DNA of 64,000 nt. Source: CAWEBF01 sp963807235. GTDB taxonomy: Bacteria > Acidobacteriota > Vicinamibacteria > Vicinamibacterales > UBA2999. Numbering within the stretch: position 1 is the stretch's first letter; each line of letters opens with the position of its first letter. The notes beneath the pieces are model-generated. The model searched no databases. It had not been told where the DNA came from and saw only the letters and a program-made list of their open reading frames with translations. The stretch covers positions 43,436 through 107,435 of the forward strand of contig CAWEBF010000021.1 in the NCBI GenBank assembly GCA_963807235.1, in the 5' to 3' direction. Both the position numbers and the translations under genes were made by a program. Below, one piece after another: positions 43,692 through 53,509 of this stretch.

Positions 43692-44732
43692 ATGTCGAGA
43701 ATCGTACTCGCTGCGTTGTTCCTGCTGCCGGTTTCGTTGGGCGCACAGTGGCTCGACTGGCGCACGCCGGGGATTCCGCGTACCGCTGACGGCCGCCCGA
43801 ACCTGGCCGCTCCCGCGCCTCGAACACCCGACGGCCACCCGGATCTCTCTGGCTTGTGGGGACCCGAGCCCAACCCATATCGCTTCAACCTGATCCAGGA
43901 CCGGCAGGACCAGGCGATCTTTCGCCCCGCCGCAGAGGCGCTGTTCCGGAAGCGCGTCGTCAACTTCAGGCGGGAGGATCCCGTGACGAACTGCCTGCCA
44001 GGCGGCCCGTCGGACATGTTGGGCGGGATATACAAGGTGATCCAGTCACCGACGGTGATTGCATTGCTCTACGAAAACGGCACTGGGCGCTCCCGGCAGA
44101 TCCACATGGACGGCCGGACGCTGCCGCACGATCCGAACCCGACGTGGCTTGGCTATTCAGTAGGCCGTTGGGATCGCGACACCCTGGTGGTCGAGTCCGC
44201 CGGATTCAACGATCGGACGTGGCTGGACAGAGCAGGCCATCCGCACTCCGAAAAGTTGCGCGTGACCGAGCGGTTCCGTCGCGTGGACTTCGGGAACATC
44301 GAATATCAGATCACGTTCGACGACCCGGAGACGCTGACGAGACCATTGACGCTATCGCTGGCGGTGACTTACAGAGCCGACACGGACATGCTCGAGAACG
44401 TGTGTGCCGAGAACAACCGGGACATCCCTCACCTGGTGGGCGTCGAGCGTACCGGCGTACCACTCGATGCGGCCGTTCTCGCACGCTACGTGGGACGGTA
44501 CTCGTTCAGCGGCGAATCGCGAATCGTTGCGGGTTTCATGGGCATGAACCAGAACGTGACGCTGGTCGACGGCCAGCTCTATTTGAACGCGCTCCCATTG
44601 ATCGCGCTAAGCGACACGAAGTTCGAGTCGAGCGGCGCCATCGCCGAGTTCTTTCTCGATACCCGGGGCGTCGTGACGCGGATGGTCCTGGGTCAGACCG
44701 AAGGCGAGGCGACCTACACGCCCCGGCGTTAG
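43692..44732 (+). CDS. exported protein of the DLSGLW/GRWDGDTLVV group, unknown function
   Basis: A 346-residue protein with a signal peptide (IVLAALFLLPVSLGAQ). It has the repeated features of a family common in Acidobacteria: DGHPDLSGLWGPEPN, NCLPGGPSDML, YSVGRWDRDTLVVESAGFND and FDDPETLTRPLTLSLAVTYR. The C-terminal 100 residues (DAAVLARYVGRYSFSG ...) look like a lipocalin-like domain. The gene at 58121 is a relative without that tail. No activity is known. Confidence 0.75.
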   Translation: MSRIVLAALFLLPVSLGAQWLDWRTPGIPRTADGRPNLAAPAPRTPDGHPDLSGLWGPEPNPYRFNLIQDRQDQAIFRPAAEALFRKRVVNFRREDPVTNCLPGGPSDMLGGIYKVIQSPTVIALLYENGTGRSRQIHMDGRTLPHDPNPTWLGYSVGRWDRDTLVVESAGFNDRTWLDRAGHPHSEKLRVTERFRRVDFGNIEYQITFDDPETLTRPLTLSLAVTYRADTDMLENVCAENNRDIPHLVGVERTGVPLDAAVLARYVGRYSFSGESRIVAGFMGMNQNVTLVDGQLYLNALPLIALSDTKFESSGAIAEFFLDTRGVVTRMVLGQTEGEATYTPRR

Positions 44733-44745
44733 CGCTGCCGACCCC

Positions 44746-46827
44746 CTAGCCCTTGGCGCCCGCCGCGGCGTGCGTGCCGGCGATGTATCCCTGGACGGTG
44801 CCCTTGCCAAGGCCGTGCTTGTCGAATCCGCCCGCGGCCTCGCCCCCCGCGTAGAGGCCGGGGATGACCTGGCCCTGCATGTCGATGACCTGCTGGCGCC
44901 CGTTGACACGCAGGCCGCCGTAGGAGTCGTGCCACGTCACCATGATCGCGAGCGCGTAGAACGGCGGCTTCGCGATCGGGTGCATCGGCCCCTCCTTTTC
45001 CCGCTCGAAGTCGGGATCGGCGCCAGCGGTCACGTAGCGGTTCCAGCCGGCGACCGTCTGGACCAGGTGCCGGAGCGGCACGCGCTGGAATTGGTTGCCA
45101 GCCTCGATCTTCGCGGCAAGCTGCTCGATCGTGTCGGCCTTGAAGGAGAAGCCGTCGTCGGCGACAAACGGGTAGCGGAGCGGCCAGTTCCGGCGCTCGA
45201 CGGAGGCCTGATCGAAGATCGCCCAGACAGGCCCGGGGTAGTAGTGCGGCGCCGTCGATCCTTCGTTGACCGCGAGCGCGGCGTCGAGGCCGTGGTCGTT
45301 GTCGTAGACCGACTTGATCCACTCCTGGCGGCAGTTGCGCCAGTCGCCCGCCTTGTGGGCGACGCCAGGGTTCGGGAAGGCGCCGCCGCCGGGATACCGG
45401 TTGAAGCTGCTTCTCTCAGGCAGGCGCACCTCGTTGAAGAAGCGCTTGCCCACCTGGTTCACGGCGATGAGGTCCTGGAAGCCGCCGGCGCCGACGCTCA
45501 CGCCCGTGGATCGGCGGTATCCGAAGGTGGGATGACCCGGCAGCATCCGCGTGTACGGGTCTCGCGTGCCGAGGCGGGTCGAGATGTGGTACGTGATCGA
45601 GACCGTCATGTTCTGATGCATGCCGGCAAGGTTGGCGCCTACTTTGAGGCCGGCCTTCATCGCGCTGGCGTCCTGCACACGCGGACCGAGCACGGCCAAT
45701 CCGCTGGTCAGGAACATCGGCTCCCGCATCCCCGGATGGAACATGCTGCGGACCTCCGGATTGCCTGCGTGTCCGCCGCTTGCGAGCATCACGCCTCGGC
45801 GCGCCCGGATGCGCACGAGCGGCCGCTCCTCGTCGAGGTTGCCGTTCCGCCAGTAGCTCTGAAGCCGCTCGCCGGTTTCGGGATGCTTGCGCGGCGACCA
45901 GCTGGCCTCTATGCCCAGAATCGGACCGGCGGAGGGCCGCTCGCGGATCAGCTCGTCGAACGCGCGGTTCAACATGAACCGCACGCCCTTCTCGCGCGCC
46001 GAGAACTCGAGCGGTCGCGCCAGCGCCACGCCGTTGCTCAGCGCGCCGGGCCCGACGACGCGGCTGGCGTCGTCCATCTGGATGGGCGCGAACGCGCTGC
46101 CGCGCTCGGGGTTGGCGCGGCCCGCGTCCTCGGCTGTAATGGTGCCCGCGCGCATGTCCGTCCTGTCGCCGAGCATGAGGAAGCACACACAGCCCCTGGC
46201 GCGCGACATGCCGCCGCCGGAGTGCGTGCCGTTGATCCGCCCGAAGCGGACGTGGTTGTCCATCAGGAACTGGCGCGTGGCGGGGCAGTTCTCGGCCCAG
46301 GCACGCACGACCTCGCGTTCGTTGAACCGGTAGGGGCTGTAGCCCCTGCGGTCGACGATCGACCAGTCGACCAGGTCGGCGAACAGGAGATCGACGCTGT
46401 CGTCGAGCGCTTCGGGGGGCTCGAGCGGATCGACTTGGATGCGTCCTTCGCCGTCGCGCGCCCGCGCCCTGTCGCGACGCTGCACCGGATCGCCGGCGCC
46501 GAGCGACACGAAGGAGCCGCTCTGTAGCATTCGTCCCCCGACGTCATGGCTCGCTTCGACGACGAGCACGCTGGCGCCGAGGTCGCGCGCGCGAATGGCG
46601 GCGGTCAACCCGGCGCAGCCGGCCCCCACGACGACGACATCGAACTCGTAGTCCCAGCCGGTGGCCGCCGCGCCGGCGGCTGGGGCCTGGGCCCGCACGG
46701 CGCCGGGATCGAGCAGCGCTGCTGCACCGAGTCCGGCGGCGCCCGCCTTGACGAAGTCCCGCCGACCGACCCCGCCCTTGCGCTTGCTGCGATGACCGTC
46801 CGCCGGCGTCCCCGATTTCTTCGTCAT
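44746..46827 (-). CDS. FAD-dependent oxidoreductase (fumarate reductase/KstD-like flavoprotein) with Tat signal
   Basis: A 693-residue flavoprotein. The twin-arginine signal is GRRDFVKAGAAGLGAAALL (residues 21-39), and the FAD dinucleotide fold starts DVVVVGAGCAGLTAAI (GxGxxG at 68-73), with VLVVEASHDVGGRM after it. Near the C-terminus IPGLYAGGEAAGGFDKHGLG and GTVQGYIAGTHAA are the usual FAD-closing motifs of fumarate-reductase-like flavoproteins. It would be folded with FAD and exported to the periplasm. The substrate may be an enoate or a steroid-like compound; the sequence does not say. The reading frame is intact. Confidence 0.9.
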   Translation of the reverse strand: MTKKSGTPADGHRSKRKGGVGRRDFVKAGAAGLGAAALLDPGAVRAQAPAAGAAATGWDYEFDVVVVGAGCAGLTAAIRARDLGASVLVVEASHDVGGRMLQSGSFVSLGAGDPVQRRDRARARDGEGRIQVDPLEPPEALDDSVDLLFADLVDWSIVDRRGYSPYRFNEREVVRAWAENCPATRQFLMDNHVRFGRINGTHSGGGMSRARGCVCFLMLGDRTDMRAGTITAEDAGRANPERGSAFAPIQMDDASRVVGPGALSNGVALARPLEFSAREKGVRFMLNRAFDELIRERPSAGPILGIEASWSPRKHPETGERLQSYWRNGNLDEERPLVRIRARRGVMLASGGHAGNPEVRSMFHPGMREPMFLTSGLAVLGPRVQDASAMKAGLKVGANLAGMHQNMTVSITYHISTRLGTRDPYTRMLPGHPTFGYRRSTGVSVGAGGFQDLIAVNQVGKRFFNEVRLPERSSFNRYPGGGAFPNPGVAHKAGDWRNCRQEWIKSVYDNDHGLDAALAVNEGSTAPHYYPGPVWAIFDQASVERRNWPLRYPFVADDGFSFKADTIEQLAAKIEAGNQFQRVPLRHLVQTVAGWNRYVTAGADPDFEREKEGPMHPIAKPPFYALAIMVTWHDSYGGLRVNGRQQVIDMQGQVIPGLYAGGEAAGGFDKHGLGKGTVQGYIAGTHAAAGAKG

Positions 46828-46852
46828 GCCTACCTCCCGAGCTCGCGGTAGT

Positions 46853-47746
46853 CTACGTGCCCCGTCCCCACAGCTGGCAGTAGCGGCGCAGGACGAACTG
46901 CAGGTTCGCTTCGTAGTTGGGCCAGCTGGCGTACTTCGGCAGCTTCAGCGTGCTCTCCACCGGCTCCCAGCATCGCCCCTGTTGCGCTTCGGCTCGTACC
47001 GCGGCCGAGGCATCCTGAAGGAACGTGAGCTGATCCTGCGCGTCTTTCTTGGACCCGAGCCGCCCACCCGCCCCGGGATGACCCGGAATCAGCCGGTCCC
47101 AGTCCATCGCCAGGATCTGCTTGATCGATGCCTCGGCCTGCAGGGGGAAGAAATCGATCATGCCCCGGCCGGGCACCTGCCCCACGGGCAGCAGATCGAC
47201 GACGAACACGATCCGCTCCTTGGGCAGCCGCATCACCAGCGTGCTGTCCGAGTGGTTCTGGCCCACGTGGACGAGCTCCAGGGCCGTGCCACCCAGCGTG
47301 AGCGTCCGCCGCGCGTCCACGGTCTCGTCGGGCAGCACCGTGTTCGGATCGGCCAGGACCTCCAGGCGTTCCTTCGCCCGGCGGTGCGCGATGATGCGCG
47401 CGCCGGCCTCCTTGAACGCGCGGCCTCCCGCGATGTGATCGAAATGATGATGGCTGTAGACCAGGTATCTGATCGGCTGCGATGTCACCTTCCTGATCTC
47501 CGCGACATAGGTCGCCCCGCCCTGGGGGCGGCCGTAGCCCACGGGATCGGTGGCAATCACCCCCTCGCTGGTGACGATGAACAACGACTGGCTGTTGCCG
47601 TTTCGGAAGGTGTAGACGTTGTCGGTTCCCTCGACTTTGCTCGTCACCACCTGCTCGGCCTGAGCGGGTCCGGCGGGCGCCCCCTGCGACACAAGGTGCG
47701 CCGTGAGCAGCCCGAAAGCCATGAGCGTTGCGAATATCCGGGTCAT
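46853..47746 (-). CDS. exported metallo-beta-lactamase-fold hydrolase
   Basis: A secreted MBL-fold enzyme. The ATG at 47746 is preceded by GGAGGTAACC. The signal peptide ends near LLTAHLVSQG. The zinc motif HHHFDH lies in YLVYSHHHFDHIAGGRAFKE; a later HVGQNHSDSTLV and the VVDLLPVGQ strand complete the fold, and LIPGHPGAGG gives the final His. The substrate is unknown. A relative lies at 59234. The FAD oxidoreductase gene follows it on the same strand with a gap of 25 bases, so the two may be one operon. Confidence 0.88.
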   Translation of the reverse strand: MTRIFATLMAFGLLTAHLVSQGAPAGPAQAEQVVTSKVEGTDNVYTFRNGNSQSLFIVTSEGVIATDPVGYGRPQGGATYVAEIRKVTSQPIRYLVYSHHHFDHIAGGRAFKEAGARIIAHRRAKERLEVLADPNTVLPDETVDARRTLTLGGTALELVHVGQNHSDSTLVMRLPKERIVFVVDLLPVGQVPGRGMIDFFPLQAEASIKQILAMDWDRLIPGHPGAGGRLGSKKDAQDQLTFLQDASAAVRAEAQQGRCWEPVESTLKLPKYASWPNYEANLQFVLRRYCQLWGRGT

Positions 47747-47830
47747 GGTTACCTCCGCCTCTTGATGGCGGCCACAGCCTAGCACCAACGCGAACCCGCC
47801 GCGGCCGTCTTACCTGTCCAACCCGTCCCC

Positions 47831-47868
47831 GCCCGCGCGAACGCGCGGGCAATCAGACACTGTCCTAG
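47831..47868 (-). repeat. REP-like element copy D, left part (split by IS)
   Basis: A hairpin GCCCGCGCG-AA-CGCGCGGGC is followed by AATCAGACACTGTCCTAG. On the minus strand this is the distal hairpin and linker of the REP-like element. It ends at CTAG exactly where the inserted element begins. Confidence 0.8.
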
Positions 47869-47871
47869 ACA

Positions 47872-47886
47872 ATATGGAATGACCGG
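47872..47886 (+). repeat. left sub-terminal inverted repeat of the IS
   Basis: ATATGGAATGACCGG, three bases inside the left boundary; a perfect inverse of the right repeat. Confidence 0.9.
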
Positions 47887-47996
47887 CCCGCTATCGTAAC
47901 GTCGTAGTGCTGTCGCACTCGACAAGGTGGTCTGTGGCCACCGATATCGCGGGTTAGCGCCTCGCGGCGCCAGAGCCGCACCGATAGGAGCCGGTC

Positions 47997-49097
47997 ATGA
48001 AACAGGTTACTACGTTCGTCGGAATCGATGCGCACAAGAAGGACCTCTTCGTGGCGATGCTGGTCGGGGCCGGGCCGACGCCGGTGACGTGGCAGCTGGC
48101 CAACGAGCCGGCGGCGGTGCGGCGCTTGGTGCGGAAGCTCGAGCGCGAGGCGCCGGGGCCGGTGCACGTGTTCTACGAAGCCGGCCCGTGTGGCTACGCG
48201 TTGCAACGGCAGATGACGACGGCGCGGGTCGCGCTGCGACGTCATCGCGCCGGCGTTGATGCCGCGGAAGCCGGGCGAGCGGGTGAAGACGAATCGGCGC
48301 GACGCGCGGAAGCTGGCGGAACTGGGCCGGGCCGGCCTGCTGACGGTCGTGCAGCCGCCCACGCCGGCCGACGAGGCCGTGCGGGATCTGGCGCGGGCGC
48401 GCGACGACGCGCGCGAGGATCTGCAGCGGTGTCGCCATCGGCTCGGCAAATTGCTGTTGCGGCGCGGGCTGCACTACGCGGGGCAGAATTGGACGCAGGC
48501 GCATCGTCGGTGGGTCGACAGTTTGACGTGGACCCACGCGGCCGAGCGCGCGGTGGTCGACGACTATCAGCTGGCGATCGATCACACCGAGGCGCGGCTG
48601 CTGGAATTGGACGCGCGCTTGGCGGAGATCGCCGCGCAGGCGCCGTATCGGGAGCCCGTCGGGTGGTTGCGCTGTTTCCGCGGCATCGACACGCTGACGG
48701 CCATGCTGATCCTCGCGGAGCTGCATGACTTCCGTCGCTTCGGCTCGGCCCGGGCGTTGATGGCCTTCCTGGGCTTGGTGCCCGGCGAGGACTCCAGCGG
48801 CGAGAAGCATCGGCGCGGGCGCATCACGAAGATGGGCAATGCGCTGGTCCGCCGGATCCTGGTGGAAGCGAGCTGGCACTACCAGCATCGCCCGGGCGTC
48901 GGGCGCGCCCTCAAGGCGCGACGCACGGGCCAACCGGCTCGCGTGATCGCGATCGCGGACAAGGCGCAACAGCGTTGTGTCGACGGTTTCGACGCATGCT
49001 GGCGGAGCACAAGCCGGCGCCGAAGGTGGCGGTCGCGGTCGCGCGGGAACTGGCCGGCTTCATCTGGGCCGCCCTGCAGCCACCCGTGGTGGCGTAG
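47997..49097 (+). CDS. IS110/IS1111-type DEDD transposase (two frameshifts)
   Basis: The N-terminal RuvC-like DEDD domain has FVGIDAHKKDLFVAML with its Asp, then FYEAGPCGYALQRQ with the Glu, and CDVIAPALMPRKPGERVKTN followed by RRDARKLAE for the two later Asp. The C-terminal transposase_20 domain has RCFRGIDTLTAMLILAELHD, GLVPGEDSSGEKHRRGRITK and MGNALVRRILVEASWHY, with the conserved Ser of this family in DSSGEKHRRG. One break near 48228 separates the frames; the second near 48972 (CAGCGTTGTG, probably missing one T) hides the end, which reads RRMLAEHKPAPKVAVAVARE and stops at 49095-49097. AGGAG precedes the ATG. Confidence 0.88.
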
Positions 49098-49461
49098 ACC
49101 GTCGTGAGCGGTGACACGTAACGGCGCGCGCGCGTCGCGAAGGTGACGGATGCACATCGGCACGAATCAGAGGATCGGCGGGCTAGTTATGCGCCACGGA
49201 CTTCGGTCCCAACGCGCGCCCCTAGATTGCACGTCCTCTCGACGAAGCACTGTCATGCGTGCTCTGCCCTGGGCGACCGGGGTAACCACCGGATATCAGC
49301 GTGACTCGTCGTCGAAGCGTCCGATGTCGTCCGTCACCTTGGTGACGCGAGCGCGCCACCGCCCGTGGAAGCTGCCGCCGCTGTGGACGCTGAAGAACGC
49401 GCCCACAGCGGCTTGGAAAACGACAGAACCGTTTTCCACAGCTCCCACAGGCACTTGACAA
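49098..49461 (+). ncRNA. candidate guide (bridge/seek) RNA region of the IS
   Basis: No protein is encoded here. In IS1111-group elements the guide RNA comes from the DNA between the transposase stop and the right end. CACTGTC at 49248-49254 equals the target bases just before CTAG in REP-like copy D, and CCTAG occurs at 49211-49215. These matches are short and could be chance. TTGACA at 49455-49460 points outward from the end. Confidence 0.45.
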
Positions 49462-49476
49462 CCGGTCATTCCATAT
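49462..49476 (-). repeat. right sub-terminal inverted repeat of the IS
   Basis: CCGGTCATTCCATAT, four bases inside the right boundary; a perfect inverse of the left repeat. Confidence 0.9.
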
Positions 49477-49480
49477 CAGA

Positions 49481-49534
49481 CTAGCGAGGCGGAGCCGTCC
49501 GTTTTCTGGGCGGACCGAGGCGCAGCCTCGCTAG
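49481..49534 (-). repeat. REP-like element copy D, right part (split by IS)
   Basis: CTAGCGAGGCGGAGCC, a short GTCCG/CGGAC hairpin, and the closing CGCAGCCTCGCTAG. It ends eight bases before the start of the DUF1592 gene. Confidence 0.85.
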
Positions 49535-49542
49535 AATGATGC

Positions 49543-52139
49543 ATGGCACGAGCGTGGCGTGAAGGGCTGGCGATCCTGGCTGTCCCGGGCGTCCTGGCCC
49601 TTGGGGCGAGCGCGGATCGGATGCAGGCGGCGCAGAGCGCCCGCCCGGCGTCCGCAGTGTCGCCGGTCTCTGCCGCCGACCAGGCGGTCTTCACCCGCTA
49701 CTGCCTGACCTGCCACACCGACGCCCTGCGGCGGCGCGGCACGGTGCCCGCGGCGTTCGAGACACTGGATGTCACGCGGGTCGGTCGCGACGCGAAGGCC
49801 TGGGAGTCCATCGTCCGCAAGATGCGCTCGGGCCTGATGCCGCCGGCCGGGATGCCGCGACCGGACGCCGCCACGCACGACGTCTTCGTCCGCCGGATCG
49901 AGGACGCGCTCGACACCGCGGCGGCGGCGCGCCCCAACCCCGGCCGGACCGAGCCGTTGCACCGCCTGAACCGGACCGAGTATCGCAACGCCGTGCGCGA
50001 CCTGCTCGGTCTCGACGTCAACGTGGCGTCGCTGCTGCCGCCCGACGACGTCAGCTACGGCTTCGACAACATGGCCGGCGTGCTGAAGATGTCGCCGACG
50101 CTGCTGGAGCGCTATCTGGCGGCGGCGCAGAAGGTGAGCCGGCTGGCGATCGGCACGCCGCCGCCGGCGCCCGTGACGGACTACTACCGCCTCTCCGACG
50201 ACCTGCGGCAGGACGCGCACCTCGACGGCGCAGCCGCTCGGCACGCGCGGCGGCACGACGATTCGGCACATCTTCCCGCTGGACGGCGAGTACGTGATCA
50301 AGCCGCGCCTGGCGCGCGACCTGAACGAGAGCGTCCCCTTGTACCTGGAGCCGCAGACGCTCGAGGTGAGCCTGGACGGCGAGCGGATCGAGCTGCTGAC
50401 GGTGCCTGGCGCGGTGCCGGCACCAGCGCGAGGTCGGCGGCGCCGGCGCGTCCGGCCGCGCCGCCGGCTGCGCAGGAGCCGACGTCGAGCGAGCCAGGCC
50501 AGGACCCTCCCGCGGGTCCCAGGCCGCGCCCGGCGATCACCCAGATCGACACCGGCATCCGCGTCAGCGCGGCGGATCGCGAGAAGCGGAACCACGTGGA
50601 CGACGCGTGGGACGTTCGCGTGCGGGTGACCGCGGGCCAGCGCGACGTCACGCTGGCGTTCCTGCGGAAGACCGCCGCGCTCGACGAAACCATCCGCCTG
50701 CCGTTCGCGCGGCCCTATCCCGCCGGCGTCAACATCGCGGAGACGCGGATGGGGCTGCACCTGCGCAGCGTGGAGATCGTCGGCCCGTACAACCCCGCGG
50801 GCGCCGACGCGTCGCCCAGCCGGCGGCAGATCTTCTCGTGCACGCCGTCTCGTCGAAGCTCGCCAGAAATGAGAGCGAGCGAAGACGGATGCGCGCGTAC
50901 AATCCTTTCGTCCCTGGCCCGGCGCGCCTATCGCCGTCCGGTGGCCGGCGAGCGACGTCGAGCCGCTGCTGGCGATGTACCGGGAGGGCCGGGCGCAGGG
51001 GCAGGGCTTCGAGGCCGGCATCGAGCTGGCGATCCGGCGTCTGCTGGTCAGCCCCGAGTTCCTGTTTCGCGTCGAGCGCGACCCGGCGCAGGCGCCGGAC
51101 GGCGTCTACCGCATCAGCGACCTGGAGCTGGCCTCGCGCCTCTCGTTCTTCCTGTGGAGCAGCATCCCCGACGAGACGCTGCTGGACCTGGCGGCGCAGG
51201 CGTCAGCTGAGACGCCCGGCCGTGCTCGAGGCGCAGGTCACGCGGATGCTGGCGGACCCGCGCGCCGAGGCCTTCATCGAGAGCTTCGCCGGGCAGTGGC
51301 TGTATCTGCGCAACCTGCCGGCGGTGGGTCCGGTGGCGACAATCTTCCCCGACTTCGACGAGGGCCTGCGCCAGAGCCTCCGCCGCGAGACCGAGCTGTT
51401 CTTCGCCAGCATCGTCCGCGAGGATCGGCCGGCGGCCGACCTGCTGACCGCCAACTACACCTTTCTGGACGAGCGCCTTGCGCGGCACTACGGTGTGCCT
51501 GGCGTGAAGGGCAGCCACTTCCGGCGGGTGACCCTGGGTGCCGACTCGCCGCGCGCGGGGCTGCTTGGCCACGGCAGCATCCTGACCGTGACGTCCCAGC
51601 CGGACCGCACCTCGCCGGTCGTGCGCGGCAAGTGGGTGCTGGAGAACTTCCTCGGCGCGTCGCCGCCGCCGCCGCCGCCCAACGTGCCGGACCTCAAGTC
51701 CAGCGTCGAGCCCGGGGCGGTGCTGTCGATGCGCGAGCGGATGGTGGCGCATCGCGCCAACCCCGCCTGCGCCGGCTGCCACGCGATGATGGATCCGATC
51801 GGCCTGTCGCTCGAGAACTTCGACGCGGTGGGCCGGTTCCGGACCCTCGGCGAGTCGGGCGGACCCATCGACGCGTCGGGCTCGCTGCCGGACGGCACGC
51901 GGTTCACGGGCGCCGCCGGCCTGCGCGAGGCGCTGCTCGCCAGGCGCGAGCAGTTCGTGACGACGCTGACCGAGAAGCTGCTGACCTACGCGCTCGGCCG
52001 CGGCGTCGAGTACTACGACCAGCCGGCGGTGCGCGCGATCGTGCGCGACGCCGCGCGCCGCGACTACCGGTTCGCGACGGCGCTCGTGGCGGGCGTGGTG
52101 CGCAGCACCCCGTTCCAGATGAGGAGAACCCGGTCATGA
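49543..52139 (+). CDS. DUF1587/DUF1592/DUF1588/DUF1585 c-haem protein, cassette 2 (several frameshifts)
   Basis: The counterpart of the gene at 33539. A signal peptide is followed by a haem site in FTRYCLTCHTDALRRRG, MRSGLMPPAGMPRPDAATHD, RLNRTEYRNAVRDLLGLDVN (DUF1587), LRSVEIVGPYNPAGADASPS, ELASRLSFFLWSSIPDETLL (DUF1592), RAGLLGHGSILTVTSQPDRT and CAGCHAMMDPIGLSLENFDA (DUF1588), and LTEKLLTYALGRGVEYYDQP (DUF1585). At least four breaks, near 50230, 50420, 50955 and 51210, split it. The ATG is eight bases after the REP/IS region, so the promoter must lie in or beyond that DNA. It overlaps the DUF1552 gene by ATGA. Confidence 0.85.
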
Positions 52140-53501
52140 TGGTGCTCAAGAAGGCGCTGCCGCGCCGCCTCTTCCTGCGCGGGATGGGGACCACGCTGGC
52201 GCTGCCGCTGCTCGACGCGATGGTGCCGGCACTGACGGCGACGCAGGCGACGCCGGCACGGGGCGTCCGCCGGCTGGGCTTCGTCTACATGCCCAACGGC
52301 GTCGCGATGAACTTCAAGGGCGTCAACTACTGGCACCCGCGCACCGAGGGGCCGGACTTCGAGTTCTCGCCGATCCTTCAGCCGCTGCAGGCGTTCCGCA
52401 ACCGCATGACGGTGGTCAGCGGTCTCGCGCAGCACCAGGCCGACGTGCTGGAGGATGGCGCCAACGGCGACCACACCCGCGGCACGGCCACGTGGCTGAC
52501 CGGCGCCAGGCCCAGGCACACCGAGGGCGCCGACGTCCGCAACGGCATCTCCGCGGACCAGATTGCCGCCAACGCGTTCCGCCAGGACACGCCGCTGCCG
52601 TCGCTCGAACTGGCGATCGACCTCAGCTACCTGGCCGGCAACTGCGAGAACGGCTACAGCTGCGCCTACATGAACACGCTGGCGTGGAGCTCGGCCACCA
52701 CGCCGCTGCCCACCGAGAACAACCCGCGCGTCGTCTTCGAGCGGCTGTTCGGCGACGGCGCCACGTCGGCGGCCAGGCTGGCGCAGGCCCGCCAGAACCG
52801 GAGCGTGCTGGACTCGGTGTCGTCCGAGCTGCAGCGGCTGCTCGGCACGCTCGGGGCCGAGGACCGCACGACCGTCGGCGACTACGTGGATTCGGTACGG
52901 GAAGTGGAGCGCCGGATCCAGAACACCGAGCGCAAGGCGTCGTCGGCCGACCTGCCGGATCTCGCCCAGCCGATGGGGATTCCCGAGCGGTTCGACGAGC
53001 ACGTGAGCCTGATGTTCGACCTGGTGGCGCTGGCGTTCCGGGCCGACATCACCCGCGTCGTGACCTTCATGCTGGGGCGCGAGCTGAACTTCCGCACCTA
53101 TCCCGAGATCGGCATCACCGAGGGACACCACGGGCTGTCGCACCACGGCGACGACACCGCCAAGCTGGCGAAGTACGCGAAGCTGGGTGCCTATCAGGCC
53201 GAGCTGTTCTCGCGCTTCCTGCAGCAGCTGCGAAGCCGCGCCCGACGGTGACGGCACCGTGCTCGATCGGTCGCTGTTCCTGTACGGCGCCGGCCTGAGC
53301 AACCCGAACCTGCACGCCCACACGGACCTGCCGCTGCTGCTCGTCGGCGGCGGGGTGAAGGGCAATCGCCATCTGCGGTTCCCGGCCGAGACGCCGATGA
53401 CCAACCTGCTGCTGACGATGCTGGACGTGTCGGGCATCCCGGCGGAGACGTTGGGCGACAGCACGGGCCGCTTGCGCATCGAGCCGTTGTCGGGCTTGTA
53501 G
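52136..53501 (+). CDS. DUF1552 family protein, cassette 2 (one frameshift)
   Basis: The counterpart of the gene at 36076. The signal region is KKALPRRLFLRGMGTTLALP (twin-Arg-like). Family motifs: RLGFVYMPNGVAMNFKGVNY, TRGTATWLTGARPRHTEGAD, YSCAYMNTLAWSSATTPLPT, RVVFERLFGDGATS and TEGHHGLSHHGDDTAKLAKY. One break near 53235 leads to GDGTVLDRSLFLYGAGLSNP and the end GDSTGRLRIEPLSGL. It keeps about 120 residues (ADVLEDGANGDHTRGT ...) that cassette 1 also has in part. It overlaps the DUF1592 stop and is followed by an ankyrin gene. Confidence 0.87.
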
Positions 53502-53509
53502 ACGGGGCG

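Larger units (their letters stand above)
47869..49480 (+). mobile_element. IS110-family element, IS1111 group, about 1.6 kb
   Basis: The element lies between the two parts of REP-like copy D. It has 15-bp perfect inverted repeats set a few bases in from each end (47872-47886 and 49462-49476), one DEDD-transposase gene, 110 bases of non-coding DNA before it and about 365 after. Sub-terminal repeats and a long non-coding right side are features of the IS1111 group. The flanks read CTAG on both sides, and joining them at one CTAG restores the sequence seen in intact copy A. Such elements use a structured guide RNA to choose target and donor. Confidence 0.85.

Noticed and set aside
47839..47844. 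Terminator function for the GCCCGCGCG hairpin left of the IS
   Set aside because: No T-run follows on either strand, and the same hairpin position recurs in all REP-like copies, so it is part of that element.
48210..48260. Programmed frameshift in the transposase
   Set aside because: IS110/IS1111 transposases are made from one frame, and similar single-base breaks occur in many ordinary genes of this window.
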